From positions 930,001 through 994,000 of the forward strand of contig NZ_LS992154.1 of NCBI RefSeq assembly GCF_900239975.1: a stretch of DNA of 64,000 nucleotides, written 5' to 3'. Made by a program: the position numbers and the translations under genes. Shown here in pieces: positions 8,986 through 21,072 of this stretch. How positions within the stretch are numbered: position 1 is the stretch's first letter; every line of letters starts with the position of its first letter. Origin of the DNA: Chlamydia poikilotherma. GTDB lineage: Bacteria > Chlamydiota > Chlamydiia > Chlamydiales > Chlamydiaceae. Below the pieces are notes generated by a model. That model made no database searches. It was given only the letters and a program-made list of their open reading frames with translations, and was not told where the DNA came from.

Positions 8986-11466
8986 ATGACATCAAAAAAA
9001 CCTACACCTATGATGAAGCAATGGCATGAATGTAAGGAGCAAGCTGGGGAGTCTCTCCTTCTCTTTCGCATGGGGGATTTTTACGAGGCTTTCTATGACG
9101 ATGCGATTTTGCTCTCTCAAAATTTAGATCTCACCCTTACACAAAGGCAAGGAATCCCTATGAGCGGAATTCCTGTATCTACAATAAATGGGTATATAGA
9201 TCGTTTGGTAAGCAAGGGATTTAAAGTCGCTGTTGCTGAACAGCTTGATGAAACACATGACAATAAGGGGAAATCTGAACCCCTATCTAGAGAACTGCAA
9301 AGATTTGTCACCCCAGGAACATTACTCTCCTCTTCCTTACTCCCAGAAAAAGCAAATAACTACATTGTCTCTATTAATCGTGTTGGCGCTCTATTTGGAT
9401 TTTCGTGTCTGGACTTTTCTACAGGATCGTTTCTATTACAAGAATACGACAATATGAAGGATATCATTGATGAAATCTGTCGTCTAGCTCCTACAGAAAT
9501 TTTAAGCTGTGCTAAATTCTATAAAAAACATTCTGATATTGTAGAGCAAATCCAGCAACATTTAAAACTTACCTTGTCTACCTATTCTGATTGGGCTTTC
9601 GAACATCAATTTGCCACACAAAAATTATCTTCTCATTTCAAAGTATCGTCCCTGGATGGTTTCGGGCTCAAGGGTTTAGTTCCCGCTATTAATGCTGCTG
9701 GAGCCCTACTTTCCTATCTTCAAGACAAACTTCTTTTACCTGTTGAACATATTTCCATACCTAAAACACATGGACACCAAAAACACCTTCTCATAGATAC
9801 TGCGTCTCAGATAAATCTTGAGCTTTTAAATCCAATTCACGATCCTCAGGGGAAGAGCTCTCTTTTACATGTTATGGAACGCACCTGCACTCCTATGGGA
9901 GGCAGATTATTACGCCATACCCTAGTAAATCCTTTTTATGATCAAAATGAAATCTTATTACGTCAAGATGCTGTAGAGTTTCTCTTGAATCGTCCGGAAC
10001 TAAGAAAAAATCTAAGAGCTTTTCTCTCTCAAGTACGCGATTTAGAACGTTTAATTACGAAGGTCACTACGGCATTAGCAGGTCCTAAAGATGTAGGCAT
10101 GCTTCGCGATTCATTAAATGCGAGTATGCGTATTTGTGAAATACTTTCCCCTCTATCCTTACCAGAATTCTTCCAGGGGAAATTTATACCTGTTATCGGT
10201 ATAGCTTCTCTTTTAGAATTGCTTTCCGAAGCACTTTTAGGAGAACTACCTTTAAAAATCTCTGAAGGAAATATTTTCTCTGATGATCATCATCCTGATC
10301 TTAAACGACTACGTTATACTCGTGAGAATTCCAAAGAATGGCTGTGGCAATATCAAGAAACCATTCGCAAGCAAACGGGAGTTAAAAAACTAAAAGTTTG
10401 CTATTCTCAAGTTTTAGGCTATTACATAGAGGTAAGCAGTGACTTTGCTCCTCTATTACCTAAAGAATTTATTCGGCGACAATCACGTCTCCATGCTGAG
10501 CGCTTTACAACAGAAAAATTACAGGAATTTCAAGATGACATGCTCAATGTCTCTGATAAATTGCAAACGCTAGAAACTCAATTATTCAAAGATTTGTGTT
10601 CGCAAATTCTAAAACAACGCGATGCTATTCTTGCTTTATCCCAAGTAATAGCAGATACAGATTACGTTCTCTCTCTTTCTGATCTTGCGGCAGAGTATGG
10701 CTATTGTCGTCCTGTTGTAGATACTAGTGGTTCTCTATCTATATCAGGAGGGATTCATCCTGTTGCACAAACTCTATTAGATAGAGGGACTTTTATCCCC
10801 AATGATATAAAAATGCACAGTGCACGAACCCGAATGATTTTAATCACCGGACCAAATATGGCTGGAAAATCCACATATATTCGACAAATCGCTCTGCTTG
10901 TCATCATGGCACAAATGGGCTCATTCATCCCTGCAAGGTCAGCACATATTGGAATGATTGATAAGATCTTCACGCGTATAGGAGCCGGAGATAATTTATC
11001 TAAAGGAATGTCAACATTTATGGTGGAAATGGCAGAAACTGCCAATATCCTACACAATGCTACCGATCGTTCTTTGGTCATTCTTGATGAGGTCGGTCGG
11101 GGAACAAGCACCTATGACGGTTTGGCAATTGCACAATCTGTTGTAGAATATCTCTTATTCACTGAAGGCAAAAAAGCTAAAACCCTATTTGCAACGCATT
11201 ATAAAGAATTAACCAATTTAGAAAATCATTGCCCACATGTAGAAAATTTCCACGCAGGTGTGAGAGAAAATGGTGGACAACCTGTATTTTTATATGAAAT
11301 TCTTAAAGGGTCTTCCCAGAAAAGTTTCGGAATACATGTTGCAAAACTTGCTGGCTTTCCTCTTTGTGTGATATCGAGAGCACAACAGATCTTACGTCAA
11401 TTAGAAGGTCCGGAAGTAACTTCTAAACAAACCCAAGAAAAAGTACAGCAGCTCACGTTATTTTAA
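8986..11466 (+). CDS. mutS: DNA mismatch repair ATPase MutS
   Basis: An 826-residue mismatch-recognition protein. The mismatch-binding F-x-E motif lies at residues 32-34 in GDFYEAF. The ABC-type ATPase has its Walker A (GPNMAGKST) near residue 622 and the Walker B/signature block [19 protein letters not shown], followed by ATHYKEL. The C-terminal helix-turn-helix dimer contact ([11 protein letters not shown]) is present. Only two bases separate its stop from uvrC, so mismatch and nucleotide excision repair are probably co-transcribed. Confidence 0.97.
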   Translation: MTSKKPTPMMKQWHECKEQAGESLLLFRMGDFYEAFYDDAILLSQNLDLTLTQRQGIPMSGIPVSTINGYIDRLVSKGFKVAVAEQLDETHDNKGKSEPLSRELQRFVTPGTLLSSSLLPEKANNYIVSINRVGALFGFSCLDFSTGSFLLQEYDNMKDIIDEICRLAPTEILSCAKFYKKHSDIVEQIQQHLKLTLSTYSDWAFEHQFATQKLSSHFKVSSLDGFGLKGLVPAINAAGALLSYLQDKLLLPVEHISIPKTHGHQKHLLIDTASQINLELLNPIHDPQGKSSLLHVMERTCTPMGGRLLRHTLVNPFYDQNEILLRQDAVEFLLNRPELRKNLRAFLSQVRDLERLITKVTTALAGPKDVGMLRDSLNASMRICEILSPLSLPEFFQGKFIPVIGIASLLELLSEALLGELPLKISEGNIFSDDHHPDLKRLRYTRENSKEWLWQYQETIRKQTGVKKLKVCYSQVLGYYIEVSSDFAPLLPKEFIRRQSRLHAERFTTEKLQEFQDDMLNVSDKLQTLETQLFKDLCSQILKQRDAILALSQVIADTDYVLSLSDLAAEYGYCRPVVDTSGSLSISGGIHPVAQTLLDRGTFIPNDIKMHSARTRMILITGPNMAGKSTYIRQIALLVIMAQMGSFIPARSAHIGMIDKIFTRIGAGDNLSKGMSTFMVEMAETANILHNATDRSLVILDEVGRGTSTYDGLAIAQSVVEYLLFTEGKKAKTLFATHYKELTNLENHCPHVENFHAGVRENGGQPVFLYEILKGSSQKSFGIHVAKLAGFPLCVISRAQQILRQLEGPEVTSKQTQEKVQQLTLF

Positions 11467-11468
11467 CT

Positions 11469-13286
11469 ATGCATGTCAAGGATTTTACTCCGAAACTGAT
11501 TCCCACATCTCCAGGTGTTTATCTCATGAAAGACAGTTCCGGAGAAGTATTGTATATCGGAAAGGCAAAAAATTTACGGAATCGCATAACAACGTATTTT
11601 CAGAAACAAGGGGATTCTAGAGAAAGAATCCCTTTCTTAATGAAGAAAACAACCGATATAGAAACAATTTTAGTTTCTAATGAAACCGAAGCTCTTCTTT
11701 TAGAAAATAACTTAATCAAAAAATATCATCCGAAATATAACGTACTTTTAAAAGATGATAAGACCTTTTTCTGTCTCGCAATATCTCTAACACATCCTTG
11801 GCCAAAAATAGATGCTATCCGCACCAAGGCAGTTACATCTTCAAAAAAACAGATAATTTTTGGCCCGTACGTAAGTGGGGAGGCCTGTCGAACCCTTTTA
11901 GAAGTTATCAATCAATGGTTTCCCTTACGCACTTGTTCCAATCAGGAATTCTCTTCGAGAAAACGTCCATGCATCCTTTATGAGATGAAACGGTGCTTAG
12001 CACCCTGTGTAAATTTATGTTCTCACGAGGAATATGAAGAGACTTTGGAAAAAGCCATACTATTTTTAAAAGGTAAGGTCTCAGAAATCATTCAAGATTT
12101 AGAAAAATCTATTGAAAAGGCCTCTCAAGAACAAAAGTTCGAACAAGCAGGAGTTTATTATCGTACGTTAAAGCTTATTCAACAGGCTATGGTAAAACAG
12201 CATGTAGAAAAGTTTCATTTTCAAAACCTTGATGCTATTGGTCTGTATAGAAAAAACCGAGAAACAGTTATTACTGTTTTAACAGTGCGTTCAGGAAAAT
12301 TACTTGGAGCTCGTCATTTCCCATTTTCAGAAAATGCTCAGGAAGATACTGATTTGCTGTCCTCTTTTATTTTACAATACTATGCAAATCAACCACAGCC
12401 CCCCAAAGAAATTCTTACTCCTATTCCTCTAAATATCCCCGATCTTCCATATCTATTAAACAAAGATGCACCTCCACAATTACGCTCTCCGAAAACAGGT
12501 TATGGGAAAGAACTACTAAACCTAGCTAAAAACAATGCTAAAGTACATGCGGAAACGGCCATACAATCTTCGGGACTACCTTATGAAGAGATGAAAAAAA
12601 TTCTAAAATCACCAGATTACCCTTATCGCATAGAATGCTATGACAATGCTCATCTACAAGGTTCTCATGCTGTTGGGGTATATATTGTCTACGAGAATGA
12701 TGCTTTATCTCCAAAAAATTATAGAACATTCTCTATCTCAACTTCTGCGCATAATGATCTAGGAGCTTTCCATGAAGTATTATCCCGTAGATTTAATTCA
12801 CTCACTTCTTCTCTTCCGAATATGATTGTCATAGATGGAGGCCGGACACAATATTCTCAGGCAAAAAAAACATTAAAAGAACTTAATCTTACAGGGATTC
12901 AGGTTGTCTCCATAGCTAAAGAAGCAAGCAACCATAGCAGCTCGTTAAGAAACGAAAAATTATTCTGCGACACTTTCCCTCAAGGAATCCATTTATCTGC
13001 AACATCCAAGCTTTTACAATTTTTTCAAAAACTTCGTGACGAAGCACATAGATTTGCAATCAGTAGACATCGGAAAAAACGAAATAAAGATCTCTTATCA
13101 CCTCAAGAGAAAATTCCAGGAATTGGAGAAATAAAAAGGAAGCGTTTACTACAAAAATTTAAAAGCTGGAAACAAGTTATGAAAGCCTCCCAGGGAGAGC
13201 TTGAAACTATCCCTGGGCTAACGAAAAAAGACATTAAACAATTGCTGGCTAAGCAAGCTGAGAAGACAGAGTCTACTGAAGACTGA
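11469..13286 (+). CDS. uvrC: Excinuclease ABC subunit C
   Basis: A 605-residue nucleotide excision repair endonuclease that makes both incisions with UvrB. Domains in order: GIY-YIG nuclease at about residues 12-90 ([20 protein letters not shown]), a cysteine-containing region (C-x7-C-x4-C pattern around [18 protein letters not shown]), the UVR/UvrB-binding helix pair near residue 215, the RNase H-like C-terminal nuclease ([20 protein letters not shown]), and a helix-hairpin-helix ([13 protein letters not shown]). It immediately follows mutS. A convergent gene begins nine bases after its stop. Confidence 0.97.
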   Translation: MHVKDFTPKLIPTSPGVYLMKDSSGEVLYIGKAKNLRNRITTYFQKQGDSRERIPFLMKKTTDIETILVSNETEALLLENNLIKKYHPKYNVLLKDDKTFFCLAISLTHPWPKIDAIRTKAVTSSKKQIIFGPYVSGEACRTLLEVINQWFPLRTCSNQEFSSRKRPCILYEMKRCLAPCVNLCSHEEYEETLEKAILFLKGKVSEIIQDLEKSIEKASQEQKFEQAGVYYRTLKLIQQAMVKQHVEKFHFQNLDAIGLYRKNRETVITVLTVRSGKLLGARHFPFSENAQEDTDLLSSFILQYYANQPQPPKEILTPIPLNIPDLPYLLNKDAPPQLRSPKTGYGKELLNLAKNNAKVHAETAIQSSGLPYEEMKKILKSPDYPYRIECYDNAHLQGSHAVGVYIVYENDALSPKNYRTFSISTSAHNDLGAFHEVLSRRFNSLTSSLPNMIVIDGGRTQYSQAKKTLKELNLTGIQVVSIAKEASNHSSSLRNEKLFCDTFPQGIHLSATSKLLQFFQKLRDEAHRFAISRHRKKRNKDLLSPQEKIPGIGEIKRKRLLQKFKSWKQVMKASQGELETIPGLTKKDIKQLLAKQAEKTESTED

Positions 13287-13294
13287 AAAGAATA

Positions 13295-13783
13295 TTATTC
13301 TTCAACTTCTTCCTTTATTTCCTCTAAAAAGTCTTCAGCTGAGGGTAGATCTGCAACACATAATTCTTCTAATTCATCTTCTGATTCTGATTCAGAGCGA
13401 TCCTTAGGCTGAGTTAATCCCTTAATGATCACATGAACAGAGGCCACATGAAGACCTGTATATTCAGATATTTCAGAAACTATACAGCCCTGAATTTCTT
13501 CGGTTTTTTCTGGTATAGAAACACCGTAATCAACGTTTACTTCGACACGAACTTTTACTAAATGATTTTTAGAATCTTGTTCTACGTAGATTCCCTTCAT
13601 TCTCTCGATATCTCTACCGAATAAAGTATCAATTAAATTTCCCCCTAAAAGAGAAACCCCGTTGATTTTAGCTAAACAATGTAAAATAATTACTTGAATT
13701 ACACGAGTCTCTATATCACGGCTGAATACAGTCTCTGGAAATTCAATTTCTTTCACATCTAGTTTTAAATTTTGCTTATCCAT
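13295..13783 (-). CDS. Asp23/Gls24-family protein
   Basis: A 162-residue protein whose middle (about residues 15-125) matches the Asp23/Gls24 (DUF322) envelope-stress family: ETRVIQVIILHCLAKINGVSLLGG and the characteristic VRVEVNVDYGVSIPEKTEEIQ followed by VHVIIKGL. The last 35 residues are very acidic (ESESEDELEELCVADL, then EEIKEEVEE). In Gram-positive bacteria such proteins are membrane-linked; the role in chlamydiae is not established. Position corresponds to CT790 or a near neighbour. Ribosome-binding site AGGAGG is close to the ATG (TCCTCC at 13784-13792 on the + strand). Confidence 0.8.
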   Translation of the reverse strand: MDKQNLKLDVKEIEFPETVFSRDIETRVIQVIILHCLAKINGVSLLGGNLIDTLFGRDIERMKGIYVEQDSKNHLVKVRVEVNVDYGVSIPEKTEEIQGCIVSEISEYTGLHVASVHVIIKGLTQPKDRSESESEDELEELCVADLPSAEDFLEEIKEEVEE

Positions 13784-13873
13784 ATTCCTCCTATGTGCCT
13801 ATTTCGCTAGCGAGAAATGTAATCTATAGAAATAATAAGCGCTAGTGATTAGTCTAATGGTCGAGCGGTTAAT

Positions 13874-14380
13874 ATGCTACCCTCAATGCTTCCTATTTCT
13901 TTTTTTTTGATTTACATTCTGTTAGGGTTTTTAGCCGCTTATCTGGCTGTTAAAAAAAATCGTAATCCAATTGGTTGGTTTCTTGCGGGTATGTGCTTTG
14001 GGTTCTTCGGAATCATCATACTCCTTATCCTCCCGGACCTTCCCCCTAAGAATGGTAATTCTACCTCGTCTTCTGATGATAACGAACCATCCAATAATAT
14101 TTTGCATTCTATTTTAGAAGATTCTTCTGTTATTTCATCCCCACCTCCCGTTGATCAGGTGCCTAGAGATACAGAAAAATGGTTTTATCTAAATAAAGAG
14201 AAACAGAATGTTGGTCCCATATTTCTAGAGGATCTTCTTCTATTCCTTAGAGATAAAGAAAAACATACTGCAGAAAATACAAATCCTGAGGATATCTGGG
14301 TTTGGAAAAAGGGAATGGAAAATTGGGAAAGAGTAAGGAACATCCCAGAACTCAACGAAGCGTTAAAAATTCTTAAATAA
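13874..14380 (+). CDS. Membrane protein with C-terminal GYF_2 domain
   Basis: A 168-residue protein. Residues 5-55 hold two hydrophobic helices around the loop KKNRNPIGWFLAG. A Ser/Pro/Asp-rich linker covers about residues 60-95, and the C-terminal 70 residues look like a GYF_2 (DUF4339) domain: WFYLNKEKQNVGPIFLEDLLLFL and IWVWKKGMENWERVRNIPEL. GYF_2 domains usually bind proline-rich or other protein partners; here it should face the cytosol or periplasm depending on topology, which I cannot fix. The partner is unknown. A second ATG four codons downstream is an alternative start. Confidence 0.72.
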   Translation: MLPSMLPISFFLIYILLGFLAAYLAVKKNRNPIGWFLAGMCFGFFGIIILLILPDLPPKNGNSTSSSDDNEPSNNILHSILEDSSVISSPPPVDQVPRDTEKWFYLNKEKQNVGPIFLEDLLLFLRDKEKHTAENTNPEDIWVWKKGMENWERVRNIPELNEALKILK

Positions 14381-14403
14381 TCTTAAAAAAATCTAACGCA
14401 TCA

Positions 14404-14433
14404 TTTCTAGTAGTAGATATATAATTCTAGAAA
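14404..14433 (-). terminator. Possible terminator after rpsN
   Basis: TTTCTAG (14404-14410) pairs with CTAGAAA (14427-14433) around a 16-base loop, immediately beyond the rpsN stop. On the minus strand a T-run occurs about a dozen bases further on. The convergent GYF-protein gene ends at 14380. Confidence 0.35.
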
Positions 14434-14435
14434 TC

Positions 14436-14741
14436 CTACCAACTAGCTTTGACAACTCCAGGAATCTCTCCCATGGAAGCCATCTCTCTAAAACAAATTC
14501 TAGAAATAGCGAATTTTCTTAGATAACCACGAGGACGACCTGTTAACAAGCATCTATTGTGTAAACGAATAGGAGCCGTGTCTCTTCTCATCTTATTCAA
14601 TGCCACACGTGCATTTTCCTTCTCTTCTTCGCTAGCAGTTAAGCTTTTTGCAATGTTGCGAAGCTCGCTTCTTTTTTTGTAGTTCGCCTCTACTAATCGT
14701 CGGCGCTTATTTTCTCTCGCTACTGCTGACTTTTTCGCCAT
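14436..14741 (-). CDS. rpsN: 30S ribosomal protein S14
   Basis: A 101-residue S14 of the long, zinc-free bacterial type. It begins [16 protein letters not shown] and ends with the conserved [19 protein letters not shown] block and PGVVKASW. The paired cysteines of the short C+ form are missing, as in E. coli. It follows rpmJ by 25 bases on the same strand, outside the main ribosomal protein operons, which is the normal chlamydial arrangement. Confidence 0.96.
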   Translation of the reverse strand: MAKKSAVARENKRRRLVEANYKKRSELRNIAKSLTASEEEKENARVALNKMRRDTAPIRLHNRCLLTGRPRGYLRKFAISRICFREMASMGEIPGVVKASW

Positions 14742-14766
14742 GCGTTCTTACCTAAAACTTATTAAA

Positions 14767-14904
14767 TTATTTTTTACGCGCAGGGCCCGTTTGACGTTGT
14801 TTACGATTAGGGTCCTTTTTATTAATAACATAAAGGCGCCCTTTACGACGAACAAGCTTATCTCCCTTTGAAGGATCTGCTTTGATAGATGAACTCACTT
14901 TCAT
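14767..14904 (-). CDS. rpmJ: 50S ribosomal protein L36 (zinc-free form)
   Basis: A 45-residue L36 beginning [20 protein letters not shown] and ending [13 protein letters not shown]. The usual C-x2-C...C-x4-H zinc ribbon of L36 is absent: the positions where cysteines normally stand carry other residues (DPSKGDK), so this is a C-minus paralogue type. I start at ATG 14904, not at the upstream ATG 14949, because the family begins with MKV and AGGG stands about ten bases before it. It probably leads a two-gene operon with rpsN. Confidence 0.9.
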   Translation of the reverse strand: MKVSSSIKADPSKGDKLVRRKGRLYVINKKDPNRKQRQTGPARKK

Positions 14905-14980
14905 GAAAACTATACCCTGATGGCCTCTCTCCAATAGAGAGCAAGACACTCTAAATTATCGAATATCGCTAAAAGGAACT

Positions 14981-15009
14981 AATTTAATCTCTTTGGCACT
15001 TTTTGACAA
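14981..15009 (-). promoter_or_regulatory. Candidate promoter for rpmJ-rpsN
   Basis: On the minus strand TTGTCA (15004-15009) and TAAATT (14981-14986) are 17 bases apart. The same bases read on the plus strand contain TTGACA (15003-15008), a possible -35 for rpmH/rnpA in the other direction, though its -10 is unclear. Confidence 0.4.
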
Positions 15010-15165
15010 CAGCAGACTTAACTAGACGATAAGTTCCATCATCTCAAGCAAGAATCTCTTTAGTTCTCTTGATCTTATTAATCCAATTTTATAAACTTAT
15101 GGAGAGTTTTTTCTAGTGCACTCATTCAATAGACTAGGAAAGATTAGAAACCATAGGAAGGTACT

Positions 15166-15303
15166 GTGAAACGAACTTATCAACCTAGCAAAAGAAAGCG
15201 TCGAAATTCTGTGGGCTTCCGCACCCGTATGGCTACAAAAAACGGAAGAAACTTACTAAATCGCCGTCGCCGTCATGGCAGACACAATCTAGTCGACCTA
15301 TAA
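15166..15303 (+). CDS. rpmH: 50S ribosomal protein L34
   Basis: A 45-residue L34 starting with GTG at 15166 ([20 protein letters not shown], then a short stretch ending [14 protein letters not shown]). AGGAAGG four bases upstream fixes the start. Highly basic, normal length. It lies 13 bases before rnpA, the pairing found in most bacteria. Confidence 0.95.
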   Translation: MKRTYQPSKRKRRNSVGFRTRMATKNGRNLLNRRRRHGRHNLVDL

Positions 15304-15316
15304 AATATTTTGTTTT

Positions 15317-15736
15317 GTGCATCGATCAACCTTACCCAAATATGCTCGTGTATTGAAGAGAAGGCAATTTCTCTATATCTCGCGAGCAGGATCTCATTGT
15401 CAAGGTAGTCAGGTTATTTTTCATGTTGCTCCATCTAAATACTCTGGATGTTGCAAGTTAGGAATAACCGTATCAAAAAAGTTCGGGAAAGCACATAAAA
15501 GGAATTATTTTAAACGACTTGTGCGCGAAGCTTTTCGTCAGAAACGTCATTCTCTTCCAGCTTGTCAAATTGTTGTTATGCCCAAAAATAAACAACAACC
15601 TAAATTTAAAGACCTGCTTCAAGATTTTACTCAACAAATTCCCGAAGCACTCAACAGCAAACCAGGAAAAAGCAAGCCTATGACTGGTGTCGAATGTAGT
15701 CCAAAGAATGAGAAATGTGAGACCGCACTTCCTTAG
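15317..15736 (+). CDS. rnpA: Ribonuclease P protein component
   Basis: A 139-residue RNase P protein that helps the catalytic RNA remove tRNA 5' leaders. The RNR signature is clear at about residues 52-75: KFGKAHKRNYFKRLVREAFR. Start is GTG at 15317, as in the L34-linked gene of relatives. The last 25 residues (from PGKSKPM) extend past the usual family end and are encoded where the gene overlaps the opposite-strand gene at 15678 by 59 bases. Confidence 0.92.
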   Translation: MHRSTLPKYARVLKRRQFLYISRAGSHCQGSQVIFHVAPSKYSGCCKLGITVSKKFGKAHKRNYFKRLVREAFRQKRHSLPACQIVVMPKNKQQPKFKDLLQDFTQQIPEALNSKPGKSKPMTGVECSPKNEKCETALP

Positions 15737-16724
15737 GTGCCGTTTCAAAGGCAACCTCGGCATGCTGTAAAGCACTTTTCCATTGGTCAGAATCTAAGTA
15801 AAATTGAGCTATCATCATCTCAATTCTCCAAACGTTTTCCTGATCTTCCTGACCGAATTCTGCTAAATAAGATTCTAAAGGAGCTATTACTTGACTTGGA
15901 TCTTGGCGTACGCCCTCTTGAGACCTCTTTGCCAATTCTTGAAACTCAATCAAAGCAACAGTAAAGTGAGTATATTTTTCATTTCTGGGATCTTTATTAA
16001 GCAACTTACGTTTTACCCGCTGACATTCTTCAGAATCCATTCTTCCGCCTTCAACAAGAAGACGATACTTTTCTGATAAAAAGAAGTAATCATCATTACG
16101 CACGCCCAATTCTAAGGCTTTTGCCATGAAATCTTTTCGTGCGAGCTCTTCAGAAAGTCGATAATACTTCTGAAGCTCTTCCATAGAGAGTGTATGAATA
16201 ATTGGGTAGGCGTTACTTATTAAGAAATCACTCTCAATGATATGACATAGACTGTCGCCTAAATTTTCTCCCGTTTCATTACCAAAAGAACCGATTTTAT
16301 AAATCTCTCTTCCTTCATGAGAAAGTAGAAGAAGGCATGGGAATTCATCAATTTTGAACTTAGTTTTTAGATAAGCATTCTGTGTGCGTAGTGTTTCACT
16401 CTGTGAAGAATGTCGAGGAAAATCTACTTCTAAACATATGAAATTACCGTTCACCTTTTTGGAAAATTCTAAAGAAGTAAGAACCTCTTTACGAATTTTC
16501 ATGCACGAACCGTTCCAATCGGAACCAGAAAAAAAGATTAACATTGGCAGTTCAGAATCGCGGCTTTTTTTCACAGCCTCATTATAATCTACATGCCAAA
16601 CAAGCTTAGAAGAATTGTCATGAACAACGCCATGCAAACTTAGAGAACTTGCACCTAATAGAAACGTTGTTAATATCTTCAGTTGCTTCAAAGAATATTT
16701 CTTCATAATCTGTAACAGGATCAT
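15678..16724 (-). CDS. Secreted thioredoxin-like protein with half active site and helical C-terminal domain
   Basis: A 348-residue protein corresponding in order to CT783, annotated in relatives as a disulfide isomerase-like protein. It has a signal peptide (LKILTTFLLGASSLSLHG) and a thioredoxin-like domain at about residues 40-165: YNEAVKKSRDSELPMLIFFSGSDW, then NGSC, then LEVDFP and FKIDEFPCLLLL. The usual CxxC reads N-x-x-C, so the nucleophilic first cysteine is missing and oxidoreductase activity is doubtful. Residues about 190-348 are helical and TPR-like (ENVWRIEMMIAQFYLDSD, then WKSALQHAEVAFETAP). ATG 16724 is chosen for its AGGA five bases upstream. The 3' end overlaps rnpA by 59 bases. 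Confidence 0.82.
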   Translation of the reverse strand: MILLQIMKKYSLKQLKILTTFLLGASSLSLHGVVHDNSSKLVWHVDYNEAVKKSRDSELPMLIFFSGSDWNGSCMKIRKEVLTSLEFSKKVNGNFICLEVDFPRHSSQSETLRTQNAYLKTKFKIDEFPCLLLLSHEGREIYKIGSFGNETGENLGDSLCHIIESDFLISNAYPIIHTLSMEELQKYYRLSEELARKDFMAKALELGVRNDDYFFLSEKYRLLVEGGRMDSEECQRVKRKLLNKDPRNEKYTHFTVALIEFQELAKRSQEGVRQDPSQVIAPLESYLAEFGQEDQENVWRIEMMIAQFYLDSDQWKSALQHAEVAFETAPKEVRSHISHSLDYIRHQS

Positions 16725-16781
16725 GGGCTTCCTCTCCTTCTCCGAGTGAATAGGACGCAACTCGTTCTATTTAGGCGTCAC

Positions 16782-16802
16782 AGAATGCTCTCAGGGCATT
16801 CT
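16782..16802. repeat. Inverted repeat in the gap before cysS
   Basis: AGAATGC (16782-16788) and GCATTCT (16796-16802) flank a seven-base centre. It lies 58 bases upstream of the secreted thioredoxin-like gene (minus strand). It could be an operator or a hairpin in that gene's leader. No T-run follows. Confidence 0.35.
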
Positions 16803-16937
16803 ATCAACCATCCTTGTTGTATAGTCTTTTTTTTATTAAAACGAAATAAAAAACACCACTTAAAAGTTTTGATCTTTTCTACAATCAAACACAATTGTCT
16901 ATTGGATTAAATAATCATGTATTTCTTAGGAATATTT

Positions 16938-17078
16938 ATGCGTAAAATCCTTAGATTAATTCTTCTTTTAAATAATCTTGTATTATTAATTTCTCTACTA
17001 CGTTCCTTAGAAAAACCATGGATCGAGAAACGATCTTATGTTAAAGTCACAAGAAAATATACTCTTCTTTCATATTGA
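16938..17078 (+). CDS. Candidate 46-residue hydrophobic peptide upstream of cysS
   Basis: ATG at 16938 opens a 46-codon frame ending TGA at 17076-17078. AGGA stands seven bases upstream, a good ribosome-binding site. The product has a basic start (MRKILR), a hydrophobic stretch of about 18 residues (LILLLNNLVLLISLL) and a basic second half with several Lys, Arg and Tyr. This is the layout of a signal peptide or one-pass membrane peptide. It fills most of an otherwise empty 433-base gap before cysS on the same strand. I do not recognise it. A weak promoter-like pair TTGTCT/TGTATT (16895-16923) would leave almost no leader. Confidence 0.45.
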   Translation: MRKILRLILLLNNLVLLISLLRSLEKPWIEKRSYVKVTRKYTLLSY

Positions 17079-17157
17079 GGCGTTAGTATAGCACCTTATC
17101 ACACGCTTAAGTTGACGCTCTCATTCGGTGAAAATTAGAACTTCTGAGAGTCTATAC

Positions 17158-20204
<3,047 letters not shown>

Positions 20205-20343
20205 CTATTTTCGAGAACATAATCTACAATGCAAGAAATTCGATGCTATCCAAAGAAAATGGGTATTAAAAGTTCACTGTAAGATAGGGATTTTCTCAAA
20301 AACAATAAAAAAGATGAATGTTTAATTAAGAGAAAAAGAGAAC

Positions 20344-20370
20344 TTTAGAGAGGAAGATCTCCTCTCTAAA
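20344..20370 (-). terminator. Terminator of the secreted CxxC thioredoxin-like gene
   Basis: TTTAGAGAGGA (20344-20354) pairs perfectly with TCCTCTCTAAA (20360-20370) around a five-base loop, an 11-pair stem. On the minus strand a T-rich stretch follows. It ends the gene at 20391-20900 before lysS. Confidence 0.78.
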
Positions 20371-20390
20371 ATTCTTTAAGAAGAGATTTA

Positions 20391-20900
20391 CTATTTTCTA
20401 TGCAAAGCAGCTTGGATTTTCTTAACGTAATTCTCACCACCACCATATTCAAATCCCATTCTAGCTTTCTCGGTTCCATTAGCATCAATAAAGACTAATG
20501 TTGGGAATCCGTTTACACCGTATCTGGATTTTAAAGCCTGGTTTTGCTCCTTTATATCTGCAGGTTGATTATTGGACTGTGGGAAATCCAATTCCACCAT
20601 ATGCAAATTGTCATTAGCATAATTCTGAAATTCAGAAGTATTTAAAATCTGATCCTGCATTTTTATACACCAAATACACCAATCGGAACCTGTGAAAAAT
20701 AGACCTATAGGTTTTTTATCTTTTCCCGATTGTTGAACAGCATCGATATAACTTTCCCATTTAACTCCCGAAGCACTCACTTGCTGGATAGCGGGTTTCC
20801 CGGAGTCCTTTTGATAATGAGAACGTCTTTTTGCTGCACAACAAGGCAGGGTGAGTAATAAACAGAGAGCTATTAAACTTCCTTGCAACCAACGTTTCAT
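20391..20900 (-). CDS. Secreted thioredoxin-like disulfide oxidoreductase
   Basis: A 169-residue protein with a signal peptide (LIALCLLLTLPCCAA) and one thioredoxin-like domain at about residues 45-165. The active site is intact: SDWCIWCIKM, i.e. WCxxC, followed by the cis-Pro loop VNGFPTLVFID. The order corresponds to CT780. It likely acts on disulfides in the periplasm, where chlamydiae crosslink cysteine-rich outer membrane proteins; that substrate is an inference. Two cysteines at the end of the signal peptide do not form a good lipobox. This is the only protein of its type in the window with both catalytic cysteines. Confidence 0.88.
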   Translation of the reverse strand: MKRWLQGSLIALCLLLTLPCCAAKRRSHYQKDSGKPAIQQVSASGVKWESYIDAVQQSGKDKKPIGLFFTGSDWCIWCIKMQDQILNTSEFQNYANDNLHMVELDFPQSNNQPADIKEQNQALKSRYGVNGFPTLVFIDANGTEKARMGFEYGGGENYVKKIQAALHRK

Positions 20901-21072
20901 GCAAATCCTCTTAAAAAAATAGTGTAGAATTTTCCCTTATTTACCGTAGTGTATTATCCTGTTGTGCGTAAAAAGCAAGGGGATTTTCACATTCGGGAAC
21001 AAAGAGCGTGGATGAATAAACCATCTATATCTATAGTGAATCCGTAGATATCTTTGCCATTTTTATATTCGT

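Noticed and set aside
10755-11111. 118-codon frame antisense to the mutS ATPase domain
   Set aside because: It lies wholly inside a strongly conserved gene, has no family resemblance and its composition is explained by the mutS codons.
15473-15775. 100-codon frame antisense to rnpA
   Set aside because: Shadow of rnpA; the real minus-strand gene here is in another frame, ending at 15678.
17060-17147. Possible T-box or leader structure before cysS
   Set aside because: No T-box sequence, specifier stem or terminator/antiterminator pair could be recognised.
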